Positions 12,154 to 24,720 of a stretch of 64,000 bases of DNA are shown here, piece after piece. The translations under genes and the position numbers were made by a program. The first letter of the stretch is position 1. The number at the start of each line of letters is the position of its first letter. Below the pieces are notes generated by a model, which saw nothing but the letters and a program-made list of their open reading frames with translations, had not been told where the DNA came from and did not search any database. Where the stretch lies: assembly GCA_030062745.1 (NCBI GenBank), contig CP099839.1:10290118-10354117 (forward strand). The letters are read 5' to 3'. Origin of the DNA: Capitulum mitella. Lineage: Eukaryota; Arthropoda; Thecostraca; Pollicipedomorpha; Pollicipedidae.

Positions 12154-12215
<62 letters not shown>
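11915..12215 (+). mobile_element. tRNA-derived SINE with (TA)n tail, full-length copy
   Basis: The head 11918-12000 folds like a tRNA. It has a 5-bp anticodon-type stem (11944-11948 with 11956-11960, 7-nt loop) and a perfect 5-bp T-arm (11974-11978 with 11986-11990) around TTCGAGA, the Pol III B box; an A-box-like TGGTAGCCTGACGG lies upstream. The acceptor stem does not pair and the base before the anticodon is not U, so it is not a working tRNA. A body of about 130 bp containing TCCTCCAGTGCCATCTGGTT follows, then a (TA)n tail from about 12135 to 12215. The body is shared with copies near 19.1-19.8 kb. Confidence 0.75.
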
Positions 12216-12217
<2 letters not shown>

Positions 12218-12239
12218 TCTGTACTTTTCTATATATAGG

Positions 12240-15200
12240 AAATTCTGTACTTTTCTAGTTTGCTAGACTGGCTTCTGGGACAACCTGTGCTGTACCCCCA
12301 ATCAAAACGACGTGGCGGAGCCCCTGTGTATCATACCTAAACACACTGGTCTGTTGCTTTTCAGGACAGTAGGAAACGTCGCGTTTGAAACTCAAAGGCG
12401 AAAATCAATTATTTTCCCTGTTCAGTTGGAAAGGGCAGGATGATACCACTTTTCCGCTGTCTAAAATGTCTTACAAAACATGACACGCCTTCTTCGGGCA
12501 TCTAGTGTTCACGGAGAACAACTGGCCCAGCAGATGCCACATCAAAGCCTCACCCGTAGTCAGCCTGCACTTCCACAGGGGCCCCGCTGTCCATTCATAC
12601 ATCGGCGAGGAACGGATAGATCACGCTCCAGACCTTCGCGACTTGCCTGAGGCGGTCTACCATTGAGCTTGTGCCTGTTCCAAACGTAAACCAGCTGCCG
12701 AATATAACCCGCCTCGCACCGTAACCCCGTCAATGGTCCTCACAATGTGCAACCACACCGACTTCGGCAACGCTGAAGGGTCGGGTCAAAAGGTCGCACT
12801 CGGCAGGCAAACCGGGGCCCGCCCCAAGCACTCCTCTCTGTGGCCCAGCGGACCGGCGGCGCTTATCGACTTAACCCTCACGAACGGTGTCGAACAATTC
12901 TTTTGCGACATTCTCGAATCATAGTGACAAGGGCGGGACCTCGGCTGACTTCCCATCGAATTTCAGTCACTTCATTTCGCTTTTTCAATCGGTGAAATAC
13001 ATAAATAATCAAGAAACTGACCTATATCGGGATGTTATAGCCATACCCGTAATTTACATCATAAGAGCTGCATTTCTCTTGTCATCAGCGTGGTCGGGTC
13101 GTCAAAGCAAGCAAAAACCTTTTTGGACAATGTCTTAATGCGCAGAATCTTTTATAGGATGAAAATCAGTTTAAGACAATATTCATACAATAATGATATG
13201 ATACTAAATAAGCTAAGAGTAAAGGTTCGACAGTTGGTAAGGCCTGCATCCTATCCGGAAGCGTAGCTTCACAATACAGGCACGGTAATTGAACAAGTAC
13301 AACTCACCTCCCGAAAAAAGAAGCTTTTGACATTTTTAGGTACTTTGAATGCTGAAAACGTAAAATTGTTTTAAAAAAGGGGAAACAAGGAAAGGGTGAG
13401 GGGAAAAGGGGAGCCTCTCTCCGCTGCATACTTTATGTTACGCAGACGGTGCACTGCATTCAAGGTATTTTTTTTTACTAATATCACCAAAATTTTCTGC
13501 CATCGTGTAAAAAAATAGTACAATATACACACATGTAAAAAATTGCTTCTGTTTAACAACTTAAAGCCAAATTGATCTTGGAGCGCCGATCAATGAAAAA
13601 TGTGAATCGAAATATGATCCTTCACATGTAACATGTCACTGTTATTTCCATTACGTATCATTTGCCATCCAAATTCCACAATTTAGACACTCCGGCACTG
13701 ACACGACCAAGTGGCGCCATCCCTTCAGGAAGCCAATTTGGCCTGACCATGGTCAATGGAAGTAGCTGCAGGAGTCACAGCTGTTCAAGCAAGGACTGGG
13801 GTCCACCACTAGTCAGTAATCTGTCTATGCAGTCCTACACACTTAACTCTTTATTTTGTGACTGGGATATCACACTGGCTGGGTTTTTCCTACGTAAATT
13901 TGACAACGGTAACAGGCTGTAGTTATAAACGCCAGTCAGGTACATTGATGAGGATTGGGACAAAAACATGGTAGTAATTCTAGACCTGCTTTCTCAGACT
14001 TTTGGAATTCTCCGTGTCATTGACCTAAGGTCAACCACATCTTTACGACATGTTGTTTTGCGGAATTTCACGGGATTTTTGTATACAATTTTTAGTGTGG
14101 AATGATGCAGACATCCATTTACCGTCCACAGACAAAGTATCAATGGCTTCCAGCCTCTGACCTGGAGTCGGGTCACGAATAACTGTTATGAGCCAAAATG
14201 CACCGGCGTCAAAATCGGCGATGAATTATTCAGAACAGGTTGAAAATGGCAGAACTGTCTCGCACAGTTGCGAGTAATACCAAGCAAAAAACTTTAAAAA
14301 ATGGAAATTTGGAAAAAATAGACTCTAGCGAATGAAGCTCCACCAATTGCATAAATTGATAACTACCCAATTTTTCCAAAATGTAAGCATGACAAATCAT
14401 CACAAAAGCCACTAAGATAACGAAATGTCACATGAAAAGGCCTATGTCACGAAAATAAACAAAAGCTTAAATAAGTTCCCGTTCATTTCCTGATCAGTTC
14501 GGCTATGGCGCCCGCGACCAGTCGGCGTAAAAATCACCGTGTCTTTAATTCAACATTTCGGCGTATATATCAAATAAATCAGCGAAATAAGGCGCTGTCG
14601 GCATTTACGGACTTTTACGTGTTCATTGGTGCATTTACCTAGACTCAATTAATTACAGTCCGTGAGATCCAGGCCGCTTCTCGGTTTCATGCAGTCGACT
14701 GTGAGAAAAGTTACATAGGACGTAAATGGCTTACATATTATCCAAAACTGAACAAATGGGACCAGTTTCGAACTCTCCTTGTCACGAGCTTTCCAGCGAT
14801 GTGCTTATTTTCATCGTGCGATCAACCCTTTCTGAGTTAGAGGGGGGCGGTCAACCGCCCCCCTAGTCGGGCGTGATCGGCGCCGACCGCCAGTCGGGGG
14901 CGGGTTAAATACTGCTCGTATCGGCGTTCCTTTCAAAAACTGTATATGTTCTACTCAATGGAGTACAAGACACAGAACGGAGTGCGCGCAACCTTCCCCC
15001 TCCCTTTAGGTTTTCTGCAGGTTGCTCCAGAACCACCGCTGTGTTCGCTCTGAAACCTTGCATAGGTGAGTCTTGAATCGTTTTGCCTAAAAATCTGAAG
15101 TTGATACCTTGACGGGCCACTGACATTTGACACCTTTCTCGAGAACACCTCATGAGCAGATATCGCTACGACGGTTGTTCTCATCGTATGACAAAATTTT

Positions 15201-17700
15201 TGAGTTTTTACGGTATTAACCATCACCCATATAGGGCCTCCTGCTTAATGCAAACGTATAGGGAGGTAGTGCGACCCCCTCCCGACCATTTCCACACCGT
15301 GCGTCTTAGAGCGTCGCGGAAAAAACAGCGTCTTGAGCGAGACGAGATCTCGCGACTGGTATCTCTTTTTAAGGTCTCAGGTCAATGGATGACCTTCCAG
15401 GTAGGGTTAAATGTCAAAAATTTGGCAAAAAATGGTACTTTTTGAGTTTAGGCACAAACGAACGCCAAAGAATAAATGACAATGAAACGAGACGGATATC
15501 ACAGTGTTTGTCACATAGAATCAATGATGATTCTACCTGTATACCACATGGCTGTATTTTACCAATGGAGTCCGATCTAGACCATGCTAGGTCAATCCTT
15601 GTCATATGGGGTCGTCGGCTTAAATGCGTTTTCGGAGATGCAGAAGCATTTTGGTAGATAATGACAGATGCTGTATGTAAAATGTAAAATGCAGCATCTC
15701 ATTTAACAAGCACTGTTGTCGAATAACATCTAAAGGTCATCTTAGGCCATCCAAGATTATCTAAAGCAAATGACATAGAATGGCCTTGGATTAGCTAAAA
15801 ATCCTAACTTAGATACCTTAAAAGCGTTTTTAGAGTTGATATCCCACACAAAATCTAATTTTAGGCATGGCGTGGTATTGTAGACTTAACACTCCGCGGC
15901 CGACGCAGCTCCGCCCGTTGGGGCAAAAGGCAGGCGTTCGCTGCATTGCGCCTCTTAAGTGGAAAGAGATAAATTGGGCCAAATTTACATCATTCAGTTT
16001 CTTATATCTCAAGCAATTCCAATATATACGTTGTTTTGCGATACCTATTTCCTATTGCTTTCCTCAAGATAAAAGGTAACGTGTTTCCCGCCGTAGCTCA
16101 TGACCTCAGCTTACACTCTTGATAATCCCGTTTGTGAGCGTAAACCTATTAAATCTGTACATAATTTTATAGAGCATACAATTTGGGGTCGATTAGCATA
16201 TATTTTATTGCATTTGTGCACTCCAACCGTCTTGCAATGAGACAAAACTGAGATCATTGTAAACTGGCTTCATCGGCGTGCGAAAACGGCTGACTTGTTT
16301 CCCGTTATGACGTCATAACTCGCTACCAATGGCAACGTAGACAAAAAATTCACCGCAAGATGCGGAATGGATGCCCCAGAAGGTATACTAAGTTTCAGAT
16401 ATATCAAATAAATCGTTCGGAAGTTGTCCCCGGAAAACCTCAGAGGGGGTTGCATCAACCTCCCTCTGTACGGGCGAGGGTCAAGTCTTACTTGGCATAA
16501 CACATGTGTAAGCCATGGTGTTGGTGGCATCTGCACGACCTTCCTTATTTCGGTCAAGATTATTTCAGGCCAAAATCATGAACAGACGCTGCTGACCTTT
16601 CATTCAATATTGTTTGTGCGTCAATCTTCAACACAGTCTAAAACTTCCGTGTTGAGCCGTGTGCAACCCAATTCCTTCCATTTTATTCCGTGCTGTCGTG
16701 AAAAGAAAGGCAAAACTGCCCCAAATACAGTAATTTTAGTCAAATATTTGTATTTCCTCACTGTCAATGATAATGGCCCACGATTTCATTCAGTTCAGTT
16801 CTGCATACTGATTGCTGAGGTATTTTTGGTGAGATTTTCGGCCCTTCGTGCCATGTCCACCCCCTCTACTTCAGAATAGGGAGAACGCGTCCTCCCGTTC
16901 CCCTCCCTTTGGCGACGCCCCTGGCCAGAGCCGGTCAGAGGGATCAACTGACCCCTGTTATGGTATAAGTTTCCAAACATTGGTTATTATCCCACATGAT
17001 TTGTTAAAAGACAACGCAATTCTAAAAAAAGCAAAAATGTGATGTTACTTTAAAAAATTCAGGGTGTGCTACTTAAGTTTCTCTGTGTTTGAAATAAAAT
17101 GGTTAGAGATTAAGAGTAACGTCAGACCTTTCGATTTTAGCCTTGACCCTCTCCCTCACGTAAATCCTGGCTACGCTTCCCATCATATCAGGGGTGCTGA
17201 TTACCATTCTTTTGGAGTAGCCATGGCCCCCTCAATGTGCGTCTTGGCACTTCCAAAGCTGTTCCTCCCCGCTTATTTTCTGGTGGTTTTAACAGGAGCA
17301 ATACTAACAAAAAGAAGAGTTACACTAGATAAAAGATATGTAGAAAGTATAACAAAACGATCTACAACATTAAGAAAATGGACAGGGACAGACTTTGTGG
17401 CCAAATGATCTCATTGTTCTGGGGTGTCGTTTTCTATAAATTCGGTAGTACCAGAGGCCCACTGATGTTTATTTAGAGCCCTACCAATGTTCTCCCAGGC
17501 TTTACCAATGTCTTTCGTTAGATAACATATCATAAATCACTATTGTATGTAAAAAAGGCGATTGGAAAAACAGAACCAGGAATCATGAATTTTATGCAAC
17601 AGAAAGATAGTACAGCATATATACATATTATATACCCGAGTTCCCGGAAAAGCGAACGGATTTTCCCCTAGAATAGTGACCATAATGTATAGAAATTCAT
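12240..17700. other. Gene-poor AT-rich interval
   Basis: There are only short ORFs with no family signal. A C-rich end resembling the MITE-like family terminus occurs near 17160-17180 and another near 16905-16925. A perfect hairpin is at 14841-14864. Otherwise nothing was recognised. Confidence 0.5.
14841..14864. repeat. Perfect 11-bp inverted repeat with 2-nt spacer
   Basis: The left arm AGGGGGGCGGT and right arm ACCGCCCCCCT are separated by CA. It lies in AT-rich surroundings and has no U-tract, so it is not a typical terminator. Confidence 0.85.
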
Positions 17701-17719
17701 CGCAAATGGCAGCCTTAAA

Positions 17720-18215
17720 AACCTGACTGGTAAAATCGGCCCACGGAAGCGAAGCAAAAGAATCCCGTCTGAGACTGCAAAAGGAAGAGACATCTTGCTG
17801 CGGAGACTCCACAAATCCCTCCGTCGGCTCGGGCAGGAGATAGGCCGTAGCAAGACCACTGCGTTCAGGCTGGCAAGACAAGAGCTCAGGCTGTTCCAAC
17901 ACAAAGCGAGCTCACATCAGAAGCTTTCACCAACCGATTACAGCACGCGTATGCGCTACAGTGCCTGGTTTCCACGCCAGTGCGGCGCTAACCCGTCGTT
18001 CATCGACCAGATTTGGTTCAGCGACGAGGCGCGCTTCGATGTAGACGTTAAAGTCAATAGCCAAAACTATCGTTTTTGGTCTACCGAGGATCCCAACGAG
18101 CTTCGCGAAGCACCGCTGCACAGTGAGAAGTGCACCCCTGGTGCGCCATCAGCAGCTGAAGCGTCGTTGGCCCGATCTGGTCTCAGGACAGACGAGGGGC
18201 TGCAGTGGCCATAAC
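17720..18215 (+). pseudogene. Mariner/IS630-type transposase relic
   Basis: An open frame of about 165 codons starts in the linker between the two N-terminal helix-turn-helix units. It continues through LLRRLHKSLRRLGQEIGRSK (second HTH) and reaches the DDE core with IWFSDEARF, VNSQNYRFW and PLHSEK. The second catalytic Asp (FSDEARF) is retained. After PLHSEK the reading becomes scrambled (expected VWxAxS-type strand lost) and stops near 18213, so the third acidic residue is not found in frame. The 5' catalytic strand is also missing. This is a truncated, inactive copy of a transposase family common in arthropods. Confidence 0.78.
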
Positions 18216-18825
18216 GGCGAAACGGTACAAGGCGGTCCTTCGCAAGTTTTGTGGGGCTTTGACGAAAGTCTGCAGTAAAGACAGCCACGCCAGTGGCTTC
18301 AGCAAGCTAGTGCGACGGCACGTACGACGAAGGAGACGAGACAGTGGCTCCGGGGAGATTTAGTCCAATACTAATTTCATTGAAAGAATCAAACAACTGG
18401 TCAGCACATTCGTCGTTCGTTAACTGAATGTTTGCAATGTCCAAACAACTCGCCAGCACGTTCTCTCGATTTGATCCCCCTCAAATTTCTTTCTGTGGGG
18501 GAAGTCGCAGGTGTACCCAAAGGACCCGAACGCCATCCTGGACATTAAAAAGGGGATAAGAGTCGCCGTGAAAGCCATAAAGTCAGAGACGTGCCATGCC
18601 GTCATTTTATCAAAGAAGGGTCCAGCGGCACAGTGCCTGGAGCGAGGTGGGAGCCACGCGGAGCACGTGTTGTACCGTCCAAGATAAGAGGGGCATGGAG
18701 GACTCAATAGTCAAACACAAAATAGCATTGAATGATCTTTACATCGATGTACCATTGGTGTTACAGTGCAAATAAATGTCTGAAACATTAATTATTTAAA
18801 TCCGACCGCTTTTCGTGGCACCCCC

Positions 18826-18827
<2 letters not shown>

Positions 18828-18903
<76 letters not shown>
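18828..18903. repeat. (TA)n microsatellite
   Basis: About 38 uninterrupted TA units. Confidence 0.97.
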
Positions 18904-18905
<2 letters not shown>

Positions 18906-19042
18906 TGCGTGTGAGTGTGTGTATCGTGTACGCAAAGAAAATCGTGTTAACAATTTTTCCTGCACGCGTTACGTGATTCCTTCGATCATCGCCAATAACC
19001 AACACCTGCTCTTATATATATGTATATATATATATATATATA

Positions 19043-19224
19043 AAAACTTATATATTCCTATGGGCACGAGACTGTATTGCCTTGCATTGGACCGTGGCTG
19101 AAAGCGCTAGCCGGTCAGATGGCGGTCGATGAAGCCACGGCAAAGGTCCTCCAGTGCTACCTGGTTCAGCGCCCAGGGAAAATTGCTGCTTATTTGAGGA
19201 CACTTCTATATATGTATATATGTT

Positions 19225-19270
<46 letters not shown>
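19043..19270 (+). mobile_element. SINE body plus (TA)n tail, 5'-truncated copy B
   Basis: The body contains GCTAGCCGGTCAGATGGCGG and CCTCCAGTGCTACCTGGTTC, matching the copy at 11915-12215. The tRNA-like head is absent. A (TA)n tail runs from about 19206 to 19270. Confidence 0.65.
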
Positions 19271-19271
<1 letters not shown>

Positions 19272-19417
19272 GTATTGGCTCGAGACGGTATTGGCTCGTA
19301 TTGGACCGCGACTGTAAGCGCTAGCCGGTCAGAGGGCGGTCGATGAAGCCACGACAAAGATCCTCCACCGCTATGTGATTCAGCGCCCAAGGAAAATTGC
19401 TGATTATTTGGGAACAC

Positions 19418-19453
<36 letters not shown>
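19271..19453 (+). mobile_element. SINE body plus TA/TG tail, 5'-truncated copy C
   Basis: It repeats copy B almost word for word (GCTAGCCGGTCAGAGGGCGG, then AAAATTGCTGATTATTTGGG) and directly abuts the TA tail of copy B. It ends in a short TA run followed by (GT)n at 19439-19453. B and C may be a tandem duplication rather than two insertions. Confidence 0.65.
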
Positions 19454-19454
<1 letters not shown>

Positions 19455-19554
19455 TCAAGTGTTCACACATATATGTATATAAATATATATGTATATATAT
19501 ATGAACACTTGTATATAATAATATGCCTATGTGTTATATATATCCATATATAAG

Positions 19555-19555
19555 G

Positions 19556-19596
<41 letters not shown>

Positions 19597-19790
19597 CCAG
19601 ATAGCGCTAGAGGACCTTTGCCATGGCTTCATCGACCGCCCCCGACCGGCTAGCACTCTCAGTTTCAGGCGAATACAGGCGCCGGCTCTGCGAGTCGAAC
19701 TCAGTACCTGCCACACGCTGGTCTCCGTTGTCCGTCTTCTTATCCACCAGGCCACGGTGGTGGCTTGCGAGTGATGACTTTTCTTTTAGT
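19555..19790 (-). mobile_element. tRNA-derived SINE, minus-strand full-length copy D
   Basis: Read on the minus strand, a tRNA-like head (GTGGCCTGGTGGATAAG as A box, GAGTTCGACTC as B box) lies at about 19750-19665. It is followed by the same body (CTAGCCGGTCGGGGGCGGTC) and a (TA)n tail at 19593-19558. The shared order of head, body and TA tail defines the family. Confidence 0.7.
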
Positions 19791-19799
19791 GCTGAAATA

Positions 19800-22490
19800 A
19801 GTTTCGGTCCAAAGCTATGGAGGTAGGAGTTGCAAAAGATACTTCCTACGCAACGCTTCGAAAAACGGGGAAACACGTACCGCGTATATTCCATGGCATT
19901 TCACCACACGACTTCATGACCGATTCGACTTTTTTTAAGCTGAGAGGCTGTTCTGCCCAGGACTCACTAAATTCGAAATTAAATTTTGTCCGCTGTATGT
20001 CATAAACGCATGAACTGGATTACTTAGCTAACAAACGGGATATGAATTTCCGAAATGCGACAAATTTAACACACCTAGTCTAACAATACTGCGTTCAGAG
20101 TGGGCTTTGGTCTAAACGCATACCCTCTGTGGGCCCTGCTATGCATACCAATGCCTTCAGGCAAGCATTTAACCAATCTTACGTAAAACCTTTAACCAGC
20201 ATTGTTTCCAGCCTCTTTCCTGCCATCTCTTCAGGCAACGCCGTTCCTTCCTCTCAGCGTATCCGTGTTCGCCAGTATCATTCCTCTCTCGCTCATACAG
20301 GTCTGCACGCGTGCTCCTTGCACAATGCGAGGGTCGGGTGTCGACCAATGCTGGGGTCGGGTTCGGGAACAGCACAGAGGGGGCACTGTTGCCATACGGG
20401 TCCTAACCCGCGCCCAGAACGTGATTATCGTACCCGCTGGTCAGACTTCTCTGTTCGCAGACAGCCTTGAGACACGAACAATTCCGCTTGGGTGAAACCA
20501 GCTTTGGTTCGTACAGTTGCCGACTAGTAAGAAAAGGGTGTGTTAACTCCGGAAACTTCTAAAAAAACCACCTCTTCCTGGCCGTTTTTGAAACGACTCG
20601 TCGCTTCGTCTGCTCAGAACCCCCTTGACGATAAATCGTACAGTTGCATGACAACCAGAGAAAATCTTAATCACCCGCGCTAGCGAAATGCCATTGCGAA
20701 AGTAAATTAAATAACGATGCGATAACAATGTTCGCCATGGTGACTGCACACATGCATTCACGTGATGTGATTAAAACATTATTTATAGCAGAGCAGCAGC
20801 CGTTGGGGCAATGGACAAAACGAGCCGCTGTTTTAACTAAACCTCTCGTATACAGCTCCATCTCGCAGAGTGCCTGCGATTAATTTCTACACCTCCTTGA
20901 AAGAGAAGTCTCTTGATCGATAGGGAGAGGTGCAATGCCGTCGTTTTCCAATATAACATACCGCTGTGTCTTTTCTCCCAAGAGATGTAACCTGACGGTA
21001 CCTGAATGGGAACATTCACAAACCCCAGCCGATCGAAGCTCCTCTGGAGCTTCTATGACAAATGGCAGGGGATCAAACAGGGATAATTTAACGAAGCCAT
21101 ATAACATTCGCTTGCTAAAGAAAGCTAGAATGATGAAGTTTTGAGTACCTGTTTGTACGTCATTCTTACATCCTATGACGAAATTTCCAAAACAACCCAA
21201 GTCAGCTCACTGACCTATTTGAACTTTAAGCAAGGCATACCAAAAAATGCTTAAGCGTGTGCAACTGATTGTCAAAGGGAGATAATGATCAACAGAAAAC
21301 GCTGTTATAATCCCAACTCATTCTCTGTACAATGTACATTCCCAGTTGTTCGGAAAATTGTTTGACCTATCCTCAGACCAACCGTACTGAGATGCTGTTT
21401 TTGGACTTTCTGCCAGAAACTACCCTAAACAGGATACGTTTCTGAATACGAAAAAGGGATAAAAATCGTCCGTTACACTTTTTGAATGATGCAGCATACC
21501 GTTTGTACGGTATAAGTAACCTGAGGTCAGGTCAGTTGGTTACAAACTCGGATGTGCGACAAAATGGGTATGAAATGCATTTGCGATTTATTACTGATGA
21601 ATCACGACAAGCGTAGGTTATGCTGATGAAGATTTTGAACTGCCATGAGCTCACGTGACCTGACATGATTCGATTTTATTTGAAAGTTCAGTTGTCATTT
21701 GGGATGCCTTAAAATCTCGTTAGATATTTTCACATCACGGGTAGAATTGGTTTCACATACTTCCATTTGTTTCTGATGCACAAGCAATTATTCATTCGAC
21801 CTAGGCTGACGTTATTGACTACGAGAATTCTTGCCTCATTGACTTCAGACTGTTTTCATTATCTCTGACTTATCTTTATGCTTCGTTTTGTTTTGTGGCT
21901 CCGTCATTTTTTCATAACAGGCAAATTTCGCTTACTATCGTACTTGGCATGACTTGATCTGACCTATCCTTGACTTCCATGTCATTCAAAAACACATCAT
22001 CGTAATCATAGCGATTAAATGGTGTTTGTTTGACATTCGCACCTTTACCCAAGCACGATATGCGAATGTTCTAAGATCTGACCTTTGTTGACCTGGTATA
22101 ATCTTAAATGACCTATATCTACCTTCTGCTGATAGAAGTTGCCATATCTGACCAAACACTTGCAATGGTGATTCCAGAACGTGTCTGGAGTTACTTTATT
22201 TGAATTTACGAATAACTTTACAAATATCGCAGTGACGATATTGCGGCGGCAGCCACCGGGCGAGACAAGCTTGTCGAGGCGGTGACAAAATATAACCTTT
22301 TTGTGTGCAAATTAAAATCGAGACAATATGCAGAGCAAGAAACTAGCGCTTTCGCGGCCCTCAAAAAGGCGAACGTCTAGGCATCGAACAAAAACCATGC
22401 CGACCAAAGAGTGACGTAAACGACATGCTGGAGGGGTGTAAGACGGACTTTCAGAATGTGCTCGGAGAAACGGGGAGCGAAATCCCCTCC
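19800..22490. other. No gene recognised
   Basis: The interval is AT-rich with short ORFs only. The part near 22270-22500 may be the decayed upstream portion of the LINE that becomes recognisable at 22503. Confidence 0.45.
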
Positions 22491-22502
22491 CCAGGGTATT
22501 AA

Positions 22503-24133
22503 GTGGCTTTGCACTATTTAAGCCCTGAGCAGCAAGACCAGTGCGATTGTCCGTTATCTGAAGCAGAGTTGAAACAATCGATGTTCTCAATAAAAAGCAC
22601 AGAGAGTTCAAGTCCTGACGGCTTTTCAGCTCCATTCTATAAAGCGCTTTGGCCTGAAGTTAAAGATCTTTTATCACTAGCAATGAGTGAGATTAAAAGG
22701 AATGGATGTTTACCATAGTTATGCCAAAGAAGAAGAAAGATAGGACGAAATTGGAATGCTTACGTCCAATTAGCTTACTTTATGTTGCATACAGTCATCG
22801 CAGAAGCGATAACATCGAGAATAGCTAACGTCATAGCGTATTTGGTGGACCGGAACCAAACTGGCGTCATGAACGGCAGGTTCAATGGCGGAGAATATAA
22901 GGCTTATCCTGGACATCCCGACGGATCATCACAACTTGCCTGGTCTGCTACTATTCTGTGACTGGAAAATGGCTGAGACTGAAAATGACTGAGAGCTGGG
23001 AATATCTTATGGCAATCATCAATGGGTGTGGCTTCCGGCAAGCTATACAAAAATGGATGGACACCGTTTATGATAAAAACAATGTAGTATCTGCAAGGGT
23101 ACAAATAAATGGGAACTTATCGGAATGGGAACTTACGTCCTGAAACGTGGGCTAAGGCGGGGTAGTCCCTAAGCTGTATGCTGTTTCCATTTTGCATATA
23201 GCCATCGTCAGCAAAAATCAGGACAGACGAGGGAGTGGGATTGATTATGTTCCGCGATACTACGATTAAAAAATATGGAGTTTTGCAGACAACTGTGCTG
23301 GACGGTTGTCGGTTGACTGTTCGGTACTGGACGGTCTTTAGAGGCCTCTTTACAGATTATCTCGCAATCTGAAGATGTTTTCGGGTCATCGTTAAATAAG
23401 CAACAGAATAAGGCCAAGTGAATCGGAAAACTGAACTGGACGGTGCAAATTTTGGATTCACTTGGAAACGGTCTCCTTTCCAATTTATTGGTACCACGAT
23501 GAACCAAGACAACGACAACTGGGTAGATAATAACTGTAGGCAAAAAATCGGCAACCTAAATAGAAACTGAATCCGGAACTGCGAAGATCTCTCAGTCACT
23601 TTGGACGAATTTGTTTAAGTCCGACGCACTCTTGCAATTGGTACATCTTATGGCTATTCTCCCTTATCCAACTGCAGACCAGATCAAGGAGATTGAACGA
23701 GTAGTCTTCACTTTTGCTCTTAGAAGTAAAACTGGCAGAGTTGAGCAGCTCATTAAAAGAAGCTGATGTCGATGGAGGCATGAAGATGCCCGATATAATC
23801 GTGCAAGCACACAGTCTTAAAATCACTTGGGTCAGGTATTTCTTCAGCACCCAAGTAAAGGTCCAATGGAAACACGTTACGCATGCCAAATAAGCAATCG
23901 CAGTTGGGATGACCATGTTCCACTGCAATTTGCCTAACGAAAACATAGGCACCGACCATTTCAGTCAATTTTTGGTTGAAACCTTCAGGTCACTGAAGTT
24001 ATTATGGGCACACGAGGACGACTTTGCTGGAGATGCAGATGCAGTGGTTTTATCAGAAGTTATTTGGAACCGCCGGTTTTTACGGGTGGAGAAGAAGATA
24101 GAAAGGTGAATGGCCATAAGGACTGCCTTATCA

Positions 24134-24165
<32 letters not shown>

Positions 24166-24720
24166 GGTGATTTGTAAAACATGCGTAGGAAACGTTTAAT
24201 GACGGACTATCAACTGACGCAAAAATATGATACAGGCCATTTTCTGACATGACATGACAAAGCAAAGACAAGACATGGCATGACAAAGCTCACAGTGCAG
24301 CATTTCAAGGGAATGGAAAGCAAAGATGGTCGTCTATGCACCGAAGCATAGGGAAGACGCTGCACCTATTTGTCAGATTCAAAAGCAGAGTAAAACAGCA
24401 AAATGGACTTATAGTGTATTTTAAATCAGGTTCAGGTTATGACATCAGCCAGGGCACAAAGAAAATGGTTAGGTGAGTTAGGACTTACTACGATGGAGCA
24501 GACTGGGAATACATTTGTCCTTCGCTCTTTAGATTCACGAACAATGTCAAGCTCAAGTGCAAATCTTGCACAGCTACAAATCTTGCACAGACTTTTGCCC
24601 GCTAAAAGACTGTTTCGTCCTTACAGAGTCTCAGACACCGCCAAATGCATGTTCTTCGGACTACGGACTGAGACAATAGTCCATCTTTTTTGGTATTGCG
24701 GGAAATCAAGGAGTTTTTAG
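22503..24720 (+). pseudogene. Decayed L1/Tx1-like LINE ORF2 (reverse transcriptase to 3' end)
   Basis: Several frames read in order as one non-LTR retrotransposon. At 22545-22680 LSEAELKQSMFSIKS leads to SPDGFSAPFYKALW (RT entry). At 22730-22780 MPKKKKDRTKLECLRPISLL. At 22850-22970 NQTGVMNGRF, then LILDIPTD and LPGLLLFCDW (RT palm region; the usual FEKAFD equivalent is degraded). At 23760-23860 DVDGGMKMPDIIVQAHSLKI (thumb/connection). At 24055-24085 SEVIWNRRFLRV, and at 24655-24715 ETIVHLFWYCGKS (C-terminal zinc-knuckle-like region). Multiple stops and frameshifts make it inactive. Confidence 0.75.
24133..24161. repeat. (TG)n microsatellite inside the LINE relic
   Basis: About 14 TG units interrupt the degraded C-terminal part of the LINE. 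Confidence 0.95.

Noticed and set aside
12486..12690. About 60 open codons suggesting a retroelement piece
   Set aside because: Too short and without any diagnostic motif.
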